Assembly (NCBI GenBank): GCA_002382645.1
Contig: DFYP01000138.1
Span: forward strand, 1,679 to 21,180
Length of the DNA: 19,502 bases
Direction of reading: 5' to 3'
From: Desulfovibrio sp. UBA4079
GTDB lineage: Bacteria; Desulfobacterota; Desulfovibrionia; Desulfovibrionales; Desulfovibrionaceae
The notes under the pieces were generated by a model. It searched no databases and had not been told where the DNA came from. It saw only the letters and a list, made by a program, of their open reading frames with translations. The translations under genes were made by a program, and so were the position numbers. Below are positions 7,659 through 14,717 of the stretch, piece by piece (position 1 is the stretch's first letter; the number at the start of each line of letters is the position of its first letter).

Positions 7659-8464
7659 TGGCCAGGAATATTCATCCGACCGCGGTGATCCACAAGACCG
7701 CCAAGGTCGGCAAGGGCACGATCATCGGCCCATACGCAGTCATCGAGAAGAACGTGGTCCTCGGGCCCGGCTGCCGCATCGAGCCCTTCGTGCACATCAA
7801 GAAGGACGTGATCATGGGCGCGGGCAACCACGTCCATTCCTACGCCTGCATCGGCGGCGAGCCGCAGCACCTGGGCTACAAGGGCGAGGACACCCGGGTG
7901 GAGATCGGCGACAACAACATCTTCCGCGAATGCGTGACCATCCACCGGGGCACGGCCCAGGGCCACGGCAAGACCACCATCGGTTCGGGCTGCCTGCTCA
8001 TGGCCTATGCCCACGTGGCCCACGATTGCACGGTGGGCAACCGGGTGATCATGGCCAACTCCGTGAACCTGGCCGGTCACGTGGAGGTGGGCGACTGCGC
8101 GGTGATCAGCGGCATGGCCGCGGTGCAGCAGTGGCTCAAGATCGGTGAATACGCGTTCCTGGGCGGCGCCAGCGGCTACAACCTGGACATCCCGCCCTAC
8201 ATGCTGGCCCACGGCGTGCGCGGCAAGCTGTTCGGCCCCAACCTCATCGGGCTCAAGCGCCATGGCTTCACCACCAAGGCCTGTCAGGGCCTGAAGAAGG
8301 CCTACAGGATCATTTTCCGCTCGGGTCTGGGCAAGGAAGAGGCCCTGGCCCGGGTGGAGAGCGAACTGCCCGGAATCCCGGAAGTGGGCCGCCTGCTGGC
8401 CTTCATCCGGGAGAGCAAGAACGGCGTGGCTCCCGCCTCGAGCAAGAACGGGAACGGAGAATAA
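7658..8464 (+). CDS. lpxA: UDP-N-acetylglucosamine acyltransferase LpxA (GTG start)
   Basis: First committed-pathway enzyme of lipid A: transfers a 3-hydroxyacyl chain to the 3-OH of UDP-GlcNAc. The 268 residues show an N-terminal left-handed beta-helix of hexapeptide repeats (about 5-180) and a helical C-terminal part with GLKRHGF and AYRIIFRSG. Catalytic His122 (in AHVAHDC) matches E. coli His125. His119, His141 and Arg201 match E. coli His122, His144 and Arg204. Gly170 matches the ruler residue Gly173, which favours a longer chain such as C14 (inference). The position of E. coli His160 is Gln157 here. GTG was chosen because it directly overlaps the fabZ stop (TAGTG) and gives the normal N-terminus MARNIHPTAVI. 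The C-terminal tail is short, polar and probably disordered. Confidence 0.95.
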   Translation: MARNIHPTAVIHKTAKVGKGTIIGPYAVIEKNVVLGPGCRIEPFVHIKKDVIMGAGNHVHSYACIGGEPQHLGYKGEDTRVEIGDNNIFRECVTIHRGTAQGHGKTTIGSGCLLMAYAHVAHDCTVGNRVIMANSVNLAGHVEVGDCAVISGMAAVQQWLKIGEYAFLGGASGYNLDIPPYMLAHGVRGKLFGPNLIGLKRHGFTTKACQGLKKAYRIIFRSGLGKEEALARVESELPGIPEVGRLLAFIRESKNGVAPASSKNGNGE

Positions 8465-8481
8465 CCCGCCGGGGAGAGTGC

Positions 8482-9327
8482 ATGACCCCGTCCCCGGAAG
8501 TCATCGGGCTCATCGCCGGCGGACGGCAGTTTCCGCTGCTGGTGGCGCGCGGCGTGAAGGCCGCTGGAAACACCTTGGTGGCCGCTGCTTTCAGCGGCCA
8601 TTCCAACCTGGACGTGGCCGCCGAGGCCGACGTCTTCCGCGAACTCAAGCTCGGCCAGCTCGGCAAGCTCATCGATTTCTTCAAGCAGCACGGCGTGACC
8701 CGGGTGGTCATGGCCGGAACCATCGACAAGCCCAAGGCCATGGACCTGCGCCACCTGGATCTGCGCGCCCTGAAGCTCGTGTTCCGGCGCAAGGGCAAGG
8801 GCGACGACGCCCTGCTGCGCCTGCTTTCCCGGGAGTTCGAGGCCGAGGGCATGCCCGTGGTTCCGGCCCACCTGTACATGCCGGACCTGCTCACGCCCGA
8901 GGGCGTGCTCTCCCGCCGGGCGCCCGACGAGCGCGAGCTCTCGGACATCCGCTTCGCGGTGCGCGTGGCCCGCACCCTGGGCCGCCTGGACATCGGCCAG
9001 TGCGTGGTGGTGCGCGAGGGCATCGTGGCCGCGGTGGAGGCCCTGGAGGGCACGGACGTCACCATCGAGCGGGGCTGCGCCCTGGGCGGTCCGGGCTGCG
9101 TGGTGGTCAAGGTCTTCAAGCCGGGCCAGGAGGAGCGGGTGGACCTGCCGAGCATCGGGCCGGACACCGTGCGGGCCATGGCCCGGGGCCAGGCCGTCTG
9201 CCTGGCCGTGGAGGCCGGCAAGAGCCTGTTCTTCGACCGCGAGGAGGCCCTGGCCGAGGCGGACAAGGCCGGCATCGCGGTGTATGGTTTTTCCGGAGAC
9301 CTGGGGCTGGAACAGGAAAACGCCTGA
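8482..9327 (+). CDS. lpxI: UDP-2,3-diacylglucosamine pyrophosphatase LpxI (DUF1009)
   Basis: Hydrolyses UDP-2,3-diacylglucosamine to lipid X and UMP, the fourth lipid A step. It is used by bacteria that lack the unrelated LpxH. The 281-residue length equals Caulobacter LpxI (about 283). Typical segments are the N-terminal IGLIAGGRQFPLLVARG, VVMAGTIDKP near residue 80, and the C-terminal IERGCALGGPGCVVVKVFKPGQ. The VDLPSIGPDTV motif follows; its Asp221 likely corresponds to the catalytic Asp225 described for the Caulobacter enzyme. The start is preceded by GGGGAG (8471-8476) and lies 17 nt after lpxA. Another frame is open across the same interval but reads as Arg/Gly/Pro-rich noise. lpxB, often next, is absent here. 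Confidence 0.92.
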   Translation: MTPSPEVIGLIAGGRQFPLLVARGVKAAGNTLVAAAFSGHSNLDVAAEADVFRELKLGQLGKLIDFFKQHGVTRVVMAGTIDKPKAMDLRHLDLRALKLVFRRKGKGDDALLRLLSREFEAEGMPVVPAHLYMPDLLTPEGVLSRRAPDERELSDIRFAVRVARTLGRLDIGQCVVVREGIVAAVEALEGTDVTIERGCALGGPGCVVVKVFKPGQEERVDLPSIGPDTVRAMARGQAVCLAVEAGKSLFFDREEALAEADKAGIAVYGFSGDLGLEQENA

Positions 9328-9361
9328 CAGCCCCGGGATTGCTGGCCATGGGAGCGCGTTC

Positions 9362-12300
9362 ATGAGCATCTTTCTGCGCCTCCTGCGCATCCTCCTGGCG
9401 GCGGTGCTGTTCCTCGCGGTGCTGGCCGGTGGCGGGCTGTTCCTGTTTTCGCGCTACCTGGATTCCCAATCCTTTCGCACACAGCTGGTGGAGCGCCTGA
9501 GCGCGGCCGCTGGCCGCAAGCTCGTCCTGGGCGGCGAACTGGACGTGTCCATCTACCCGCTGCTGGGCCTGGAGGCCTGGGACATCTCCCTGGGCAACCC
9601 CCCGGGCTATGGCGACGCGCCCTTCATCCACGTGGATCACCTGGTCCTGGGCCTGAGCCTGGGGGCCCTGCTGGACAAGCGCGTGGACCTGAGCACCGTG
9701 ATCGTGGAAGGGGCCCAGGTGCGCCTCGTGCTCCTGCCCGACGGCCACGGCAACTGGGAGGGCTGGGGGAGTCCGGAACCCGAGGCCCCGGCCGTTGAGA
9801 CCGCGGCCCCGCCGGTCCAGGAGCCCGCGGTCGGCCTGCCGCCCGTACTCATCCGCGGCCTGGCCGTGTCGGGCGCCGCGGTGCGCTTCGAGGACCGGGC
9901 CAGCGGCGAGGTCTTCGAGTCCAGCAAGATGAGCGTGCGCACCGGCCGCATCGTGCCGGGCGAGCCCGTGGCCTTCAGCCTGGAGAGCGGCCTGGGCTGG
10001 GAGAACATGGGCCTGGACGCCAAGGCCCTGTTCTCGGGCAAGATGATCACGGATTTCGGCGGGGAGTCCGCGGCCCTGTTCCAGGGCGCCAGCCTCCAGC
10101 TGGACGTCACCGGCGGCCTCCTGCCCAAGGGCGGCCGGGCCGTGCTCCTGGCCGACGTGGATTTCGACTACAAGGCCGGGGACCTCTCCCTGCACGACTT
10201 CCGCATGAAGACCCTGGGACTCCAGCTGTCGGGCAGCGTCACGGCCAGGAACCTCTACCTGGACCCCCAGGTGCAGGGCCTGCTGGAGATCAAGCCCTTC
10301 AACCCCCGGCAGTTCCTGGAGCGCAACTATCCCGAGGCCGCGCCCAAGCGCCCGGGCGAGGCCCTGCGCACGGCCTCCTTCCACTCCGAGGTCACCGGCA
10401 ACAGGACCTCCCTGGCCCTGACCAACATGGCCCTGACCCTGGACGAGAGCGTGCTGCGCGGCGACCTGGCCATGAAGGGCTTCAGCAGGCCGCAGTTCCT
10501 CTGCAACCTGGAGCTGAACCGCCTGGACGTGGACCGCTACGCCGCGCTCTGGGGCGAGAAGGGCGGGGAGGCCAAGGCCGGGGCCGGAGGCGGCGAACGG
10601 CCCGAGCCCGCCCTGGACCTGCGCTTCCTGCCCGCGGCCCTGCTTTCGGGCCGCTGGAGCGGCCAGCTGGCCGTGGGCTCGTTCCGCTCCTCCGGGCTGC
10701 AATGGACCGACTGCCTCCTGGAGGGCGCGGGCTCCGGGAACCGCACCCGGCTGGAGCTCAAGTCCTCCTCGGTCCTGGGCGGGACCCTGGGCGGCGAGCT
10801 GGTGGTCCAGACCCCGGAGCGCCAGGACAAAGGCGCGCCCGCGCTGCAACTTTCCGCCTCCCTGCGCGTTGCGGACCTGGACGTGGCCCGCCTGCCCTTC
10901 CTGCCGGAACAGCGCTCCTGGAGCCTGTCCGGCAAGGGCGCGGGCACGTGCAGCGTGCAGCTGCCGGTGAAGAGCCTGTCCAAGCCCGTGCCCCTGCGCG
11001 AGGCCCTGGCCGAGGCCAAGGCCGAGGCCGCGCTTTCGGTGCTTTCCGGAGTCCTGGCCCTGACCTCGGCGGGCCACACCGACCGCTATCCCTTTTCCCG
11101 GGCCGAGGCCCAGTTCCGCCTGGCGCCCGCCACCCAGCCGCCCGGCGAGGAAGGCCTGATCGGGGCCGCGGATATGGCCCTCAAGGTGCTCCGCGACAGC
11201 CCGCGGTTCCAGGCCGAGGTCCGGTTGCGCGGGCCGCTCGGCCTGCCCAAAGGCGGCGGGGTCCGGGTCCGCGACGCCGCGCTCCATGTCGCAATGCAGG
11301 CGGCCCAGCCCAAGGTCGAGGAGTTCAAGGCCGAGTGTTCGGGCCAGGCCGACCTGGACAGCGCGGCCCAGACCCTGGCCGTGCGCAACCTGAACGCCCA
11401 GGGGCTGGGCCAGACTCTGGGCGGCAGCCTCAAGGGAACCAAGATCTTCAACTCCGAGCCGGCGTTCTCCGGGCACCTGGAGGTGCAGCAGGCCGACCTC
11501 AAGCGCCTGCTCCGGTTCCTGGGCGTCACCCCGCCCGCCACGGCCGACCCGGCCTCCCTGAGCAAACTGGCCGGGAGCACGGACTTCCAGGTCAACCCCA
11601 AGGGGCTTTCCTGCGGCAACATGAACCTGCGCCTGGACCGCACCCCGGTGACGGGCAAGTTCGGCCTGAGCAATTTCGACGCCCCGCGCTACGAGTTCCA
11701 GCTCCAGACCGGGGCCCTGGACCTGGACCGCTATCTGCCGCCCAAGGCCAAGAAGGACGGCGCTGCGGCCCCGTCCGGCGCGGCCAAGAGAAAGGCTCCG
11801 CCCGAGCCCCTGCCCCTGGAGTCCCTGCGCAAACTCAACCTGACCGGCGACGTGGTCTTCGAGAGCCTCAAGGTCTATGGCCTGACCTTCAACCACCTCA
11901 AGCTGGCCGGTTCGGCCGACCGCGGGGAGATCAAGGTCCGGCCGGTCACCTCGGGATTCTACGAGGGGCACCTGACCGGCTCCCTGAACCTCAAGGCCGA
12001 GAGCAAGTCCCTGAGCGCGGCCGTGAACCTGGACGCCGAGGCCTTCCAGATCGGGCCCTTCCTGAACGACGGCCTGTCCAAGGAGTATCTGCGCGGGGTC
12101 ACGGACTTCAAGGCCGAGCTCACGAGCTTCGGGGCCACGGACACGGACCTGCTGCGCAACCTGGGCGGGCGGATGCGGCTGCGCATCGGCGAGGGCTCCT
12201 ACCGGCTCTTCGGCCTGGGTTCGGGCGGCACGGACAGCAAGGGCAAGACCCACGAGCAGACCGCCCGCACCAACTACGACAGCCTCTCGGCCAGCTTCAC

Positions 12301-12577
12301 GGTCCAGCGCGGGGTCTTCTCCACCAGCGACTTCGTCATGAAGGGCAACGTGGTCTCGGCCACGGGCAAGGGCCAGTTCAGCCTGGCCGACGAGAGCGTG
12401 GAGATGCTTTTCAACGCCGTGTTGGTGGCCACCCCCAACGTGCCCATCCGGGTTTACGGCAACCTCTACGACCCCAGCGTGGCCCTGCCCCCGGGCAAGC
12501 TCCTGGGCAACACCGTGGAGGACATCCTGGGCATCCCGGCCAAGTCGTTCAAGATCCTCAAGGACCTGGTGTTCTAA
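9362..12577 (+). CDS. asmA: AsmA-family protein (large, inner-membrane anchored)
   Basis: AsmA-like proteins (AsmA, TamB, YhdP, YdbH) are anchored in the inner membrane, span the periplasm and are linked to phospholipid supply and outer-membrane integrity. The 1071-residue protein has one N-terminal membrane helix (about 4-30). The AsmA N-terminal domain follows, with SFRTQLVERLSAAAGRKL and a DVSIYPLLGLEAWDISLGNPPG stretch typical of the family. A Pro/Ala-rich linker lies at about 138-160. Long beta-rich sequence leads to a C-terminal AsmA domain ending with VPIRVYGNLYDPSVALPPGK. Two further Ala/Pro/Lys linkers interrupt the beta-rich part. The ATG at 9362 was chosen because GGGAG stands seven bases before it and the helix follows at once; the upstream in-frame extension lies in lpxI. 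Exact substrate is unknown. It is larger than E. coli AsmA (617 residues). Confidence 0.88.
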   Translation: MSIFLRLLRILLAAVLFLAVLAGGGLFLFSRYLDSQSFRTQLVERLSAAAGRKLVLGGELDVSIYPLLGLEAWDISLGNPPGYGDAPFIHVDHLVLGLSLGALLDKRVDLSTVIVEGAQVRLVLLPDGHGNWEGWGSPEPEAPAVETAAPPVQEPAVGLPPVLIRGLAVSGAAVRFEDRASGEVFESSKMSVRTGRIVPGEPVAFSLESGLGWENMGLDAKALFSGKMITDFGGESAALFQGASLQLDVTGGLLPKGGRAVLLADVDFDYKAGDLSLHDFRMKTLGLQLSGSVTARNLYLDPQVQGLLEIKPFNPRQFLERNYPEAAPKRPGEALRTASFHSEVTGNRTSLALTNMALTLDESVLRGDLAMKGFSRPQFLCNLELNRLDVDRYAALWGEKGGEAKAGAGGGERPEPALDLRFLPAALLSGRWSGQLAVGSFRSSGLQWTDCLLEGAGSGNRTRLELKSSSVLGGTLGGELVVQTPERQDKGAPALQLSASLRVADLDVARLPFLPEQRSWSLSGKGAGTCSVQLPVKSLSKPVPLREALAEAKAEAALSVLSGVLALTSAGHTDRYPFSRAEAQFRLAPATQPPGEEGLIGAADMALKVLRDSPRFQAEVRLRGPLGLPKGGGVRVRDAALHVAMQAAQPKVEEFKAECSGQADLDSAAQTLAVRNLNAQGLGQTLGGSLKGTKIFNSEPAFSGHLEVQQADLKRLLRFLGVTPPATADPASLSKLAGSTDFQVNPKGLSCGNMNLRLDRTPVTGKFGLSNFDAPRYEFQLQTGALDLDRYLPPKAKKDGAAAPSGAAKRKAPPEPLPLESLRKLNLTGDVVFESLKVYGLTFNHLKLAGSADRGEIKVRPVTSGFYEGHLTGSLNLKAESKSLSAAVNLDAEAFQIGPFLNDGLSKEYLRGVTDFKAELTSFGATDTDLLRNLGGRMRLRIGEGSYRLFGLGSGGTDSKGKTHEQTARTNYDSLSASFTVQRGVFSTSDFVMKGNVVSATGKGQFSLADESVEMLFNAVLVATPNVPIRVYGNLYDPSVALPPGKLLGNTVEDILGIPAKSFKILKDLVF

Positions 12578-12587
12578 TGGGCCCCTT

Positions 12588-12604
12588 GCGCGGTTCGTCC
12601 GCGT
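12588..12604 (+). repeat. Small hairpin between asmA and yihY, copy 1 of a 13-nt motif
   Basis: CGCGG (12589-12593) and CCGCG (12599-12603) pair around TTCGT. The core GCGGTTCGTCCGC (12590-12602) recurs on the opposite strand in the nth-cytochrome gap (16582-16594). No T-tract follows, so it is not a standard terminator. Confidence 0.4.
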
Positions 12605-12622
12605 CGCTGTAGGGTGGGCGAC

Positions 12623-12628
12623 AAGGAG
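12623..12628 (+). promoter_or_regulatory. Shine-Dalgarno site for yihY
   Basis: AAGGAG lies six bases before the ATG at 12635 and decides this start. An in-frame GTG at 12614 would place the site inside the coding sequence and lacks one of its own. Confidence 0.75.
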
Positions 12629-12634
12629 CGGAGC

Positions 12635-14029
12635 ATGAACAATGACCCCTCGGTCAAGCGCCTGGACAAGATGCAGGCCCACCTGGTCCGGCACTTCAGC
12701 CAGGACATCTGGAGCGGCCAGCACGGCCGCGGCAGGGTGCGCGAGACGGCCAACGCGGTCTCGCGCTGGGTCTTCCTGGTGATCAGCGGCGTCTTCGAGA
12801 ACCAGTGCCTGATCCGGGCCTCGGCTTTGACCTTCACCACCATCCTGTCCATCGTGCCCTTCCTGGCCGTGGCCTTCTCCATCTCCAAGGGCTTCGGCAT
12901 CCAGAACACCGAATTCGTGCGCGGGCTCTTGCTGCGCATCACCGGCGAGCGCGCCGAGATCGTGGAGAAGATCCTCACCTACATCGCCAACACCAACGTG
13001 AAGACCCTGGGCTGGCTCGGCGTGGTCACCCTGCTGGCCACGGTCTTCTCCATGGTCGGCACGGTGGAGAAGGCCTTCAACACCATCTGGGGGGTGCGCC
13101 GGGGCCGCACGGCCTGGCGCAAGTTCACGGACTTCTTCTCGGTGATCCTGGTCTGCCCCCTGATCATCGTGCTCTCGGCCAGCTTCACCGTGAGCCTCAA
13201 GAAGAGCGAGCTGGTCCGCGAACTCCTGTCCGTGTCGGCCATAGGCAGCCTGGAGGGTCTGGTGCTCCAGCTGGTGCCGCTCTTCCTCATCTGGCTGGCC
13301 TTCACCTTCGCCTACGCCTTCATTCCCAACACCAAGGTGCACCTCTCCAGCGCGGCCACGGGCGGGCTCCTGGCGGGCATCCTCTGGCAGAGCGCCCAGT
13401 GGGCCTACATCAACTGGCAGATCGGGGTGGGCAAGTACAACGCCATCTACGGCAGCTTCGCCCAGCTGCCGCTGCTCCTGATCTGGCTGTACATCAGCTG
13501 GGTCATCGTGCTGTTGGGCGCGGAGATGTGCCACGCCCGGCAGGACCTGAACGCCTTCACCACCCGCCGCTTCCTGGGCCGGGCCGGGTCCGAGGAGCGC
13601 CAGAAGGTGGCCCTGCTCATGATGCTGGCCGTGACCCGGCGGTTCCTGGACGGCTTGCCGGCGTACGCCGCCGAGGACGTGGCCCGGCGTCTGGCCGTGC
13701 CGCCGGAGCTGGTCTGCGAGCTGTTCGGCCAGCTCAGCGAGGCCGGACTCACCGTGCTGGCCGAGAACGAGAACCAGCGGGCCGTGGCCCTGGCCAACAA
13801 TCCCGGGACCATCCGGGTCTGGGACGTGCTCCGGGCCGTGGCCGATCCCGTGTCCGGCCGCCGGGCCTTCACCCTGACCAACAACCGCTTCGGCTTCGTG
13901 GAGGAGACCTTCGTGGCCCTGCGTCAGGCGGCCGCCGAGAGCCCGGCCAACGAGACCCTGGCCGAGTACGCCCAGCGCCTGGAGCCCGAGACCTCGCCCG
14001 AGTCCGGGACCCCGCTGCGGATCAACTGA
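12635..14029 (+). CDS. YihY/BrkB-family membrane protein with C-terminal soluble domain
   Basis: Polytopic inner-membrane protein of the YihY/YhjD/BrkB family; the biochemical role of the family is not settled. The 464-residue protein has about six membrane segments between residues 60 and 310. Typical family stretches are RASALTFTTILSIVPFLAVAF, GTVEKAFNTIWGVRRGR, TFAYAFIPNTKV, and IYGSFAQLPLLLIWLYISW followed by VLLGAEMCHA. After about residue 318 a soluble domain of about 145 residues follows, which E. coli YihY (about 290 residues) lacks. It has a helix-turn-helix-like pattern (AAEDVARRLAVPPELVCELFGQLSEAGL) followed by a probable strand with a winged-helix look (inference). The gene lies 57 nt after asmA, close enough for co-transcription, and ends just before a terminator-like hairpin. 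RNase BN, an old name for the family, is not supported. Confidence 0.88.
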   Translation: MNNDPSVKRLDKMQAHLVRHFSQDIWSGQHGRGRVRETANAVSRWVFLVISGVFENQCLIRASALTFTTILSIVPFLAVAFSISKGFGIQNTEFVRGLLLRITGERAEIVEKILTYIANTNVKTLGWLGVVTLLATVFSMVGTVEKAFNTIWGVRRGRTAWRKFTDFFSVILVCPLIIVLSASFTVSLKKSELVRELLSVSAIGSLEGLVLQLVPLFLIWLAFTFAYAFIPNTKVHLSSAATGGLLAGILWQSAQWAYINWQIGVGKYNAIYGSFAQLPLLLIWLYISWVIVLLGAEMCHARQDLNAFTTRRFLGRAGSEERQKVALLMMLAVTRRFLDGLPAYAAEDVARRLAVPPELVCELFGQLSEAGLTVLAENENQRAVALANNPGTIRVWDVLRAVADPVSGRRAFTLTNNRFGFVEETFVALRQAAAESPANETLAEYAQRLEPETSPESGTPLRIN

Positions 14030-14044
14030 ACGGGTCCTCGGGTC

Positions 14045-14072
14045 GCGTCCTCAAAGAGGCGCTGCGTATTTT
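14045..14072 (+). terminator. Probable terminator after yihY, between convergent genes
   Basis: GCG-CCTC (14045-14052, with one bulged T) pairs with GAGG-CGC (14056-14062) around an AAA loop. TATTTT (14067-14072) lies a few bases later on the plus strand. The opposite strand has no T-run after the stem. The 55-nt gap between convergent stops leaves little else for it to be, but the short T-run makes it modest. Confidence 0.45.
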
Positions 14073-14084
14073 GCGGACATCACA

Positions 14085-14717
14085 CTAAGGAGCCGGGGTG
14101 GAGCGGAATGCTCCGCCGCCCAGGTAGTAGGCCATCTTGGCGGTTTCCTGGACCACCTTGAGGGCCGACTGGCGGTCCTTCCACCAGCGCGGCTCCAGGG
14201 CCTCCTGGGGATCGGGGCAGACCAGGATCTTCGTCTCCGGAAAGACCCTCTGGAAGATGAGCCGGGCCCGGCGTGAATGGAAGGGCGCGGTGACCACCAG
14301 CAGGCTCTTGGGCTGGAAGCCCAGCTCCCTCCGCAGGGTCTCGACCTCCTCCACCGTGCTCATGTGGCCCTGGCCGAAAAGGCGGATGGCGCTGCGGGGC
14401 ACGCCCTTGAGCGCCAGGACCCGCAGATAGTCCTCCTCCTCATGGGCGAACGGCAGGCCCAGGTCCACCAGCTCCTTCTGGGCCGTGAACTCCGGCCGTC
14501 CCACGAAGATGAGCGGGGCCAGGCCCTTCTTGTAGAGTTCCGCGCCCTGGATCCCCCGCACCGGGTTGCCGTTGAGCAGCACGATGGCCTCGACCGGGGC
14601 CGGAACGTCGCTCGATTCCAGGAGACGCCCCAGGAAGGGGAACACGGCCGCGGCCAGGAGCAGGCCCGCCAGGGCCAGTCCGCCGATGACCGCCAGCACC
14701 TTTTTCAGCAGGGTCAC
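14085..14717 (-). CDS. DUF218 envelope protein, SanA/YdcF/ElyC type (GTG start)
   Basis: Small inner-membrane-anchored protein of the DUF218 superfamily. Members include SanA and ElyC, linked to envelope barrier function and peptidoglycan or undecaprenyl-phosphate metabolism; the chemistry is not established. The 210 residues begin with a membrane helix (about 7-27), then the DUF218 Rossmann-like domain. It includes AIVLLNGNPVRGIQGAELYKKG (first strand plus helix), EEVETLRRELGF and VVTAPFHSRRARLIFQRVFP, matching the family's conserved late segment. The GTG start shares the tetranucleotide GTGA with the tgt stop, and GGAGAG stands five bases upstream (14723-14728, minus strand), which fixes the start. 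The frame continues upstream inside tgt but reads as noise. It is the last gene of the minus-strand unit. Confidence 0.82.
   Translation of the reverse strand: MTLLKKVLAVIGGLALAGLLLAAAVFPFLGRLLESSDVPAPVEAIVLLNGNPVRGIQGAELYKKGLAPLIFVGRPEFTAQKELVDLGLPFAHEEEDYLRVLALKGVPRSAIRLFGQGHMSTVEEVETLRRELGFQPKSLLVVTAPFHSRRARLIFQRVFPETKILVCPDPQEALEPRWWKDRQSALKVVQETAKMAYYLGGGAFRSTPAP

Noticed and set aside
8252..8275. Loss of E. coli LpxA Arg204 suggested by the GLKRHGF motif
   Set aside because: Recounting with the constant offset of three shows that Arg204 corresponds to Arg201, which is kept. The changed residue is the next one, Arg205 to His202.
10702..12612. Plus-strand open frame inside asmA in another frame
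   Set aside because: Arg/Gly/Pro/Ala-rich shadow of asmA without motifs; asmA itself has an anchor helix, domains and a ribosome-binding site.
9116..13534. Very long minus-strand open frame (over 1400 codons) opposite asmA and yihY
   Set aside because: Its translation is a low-complexity mix of Gly, Ala, Arg, Gln, His and Leu with no family motif, while the plus strand encodes clear AsmA and YihY proteins. GC-rich third positions remove stops in the antisense frame.
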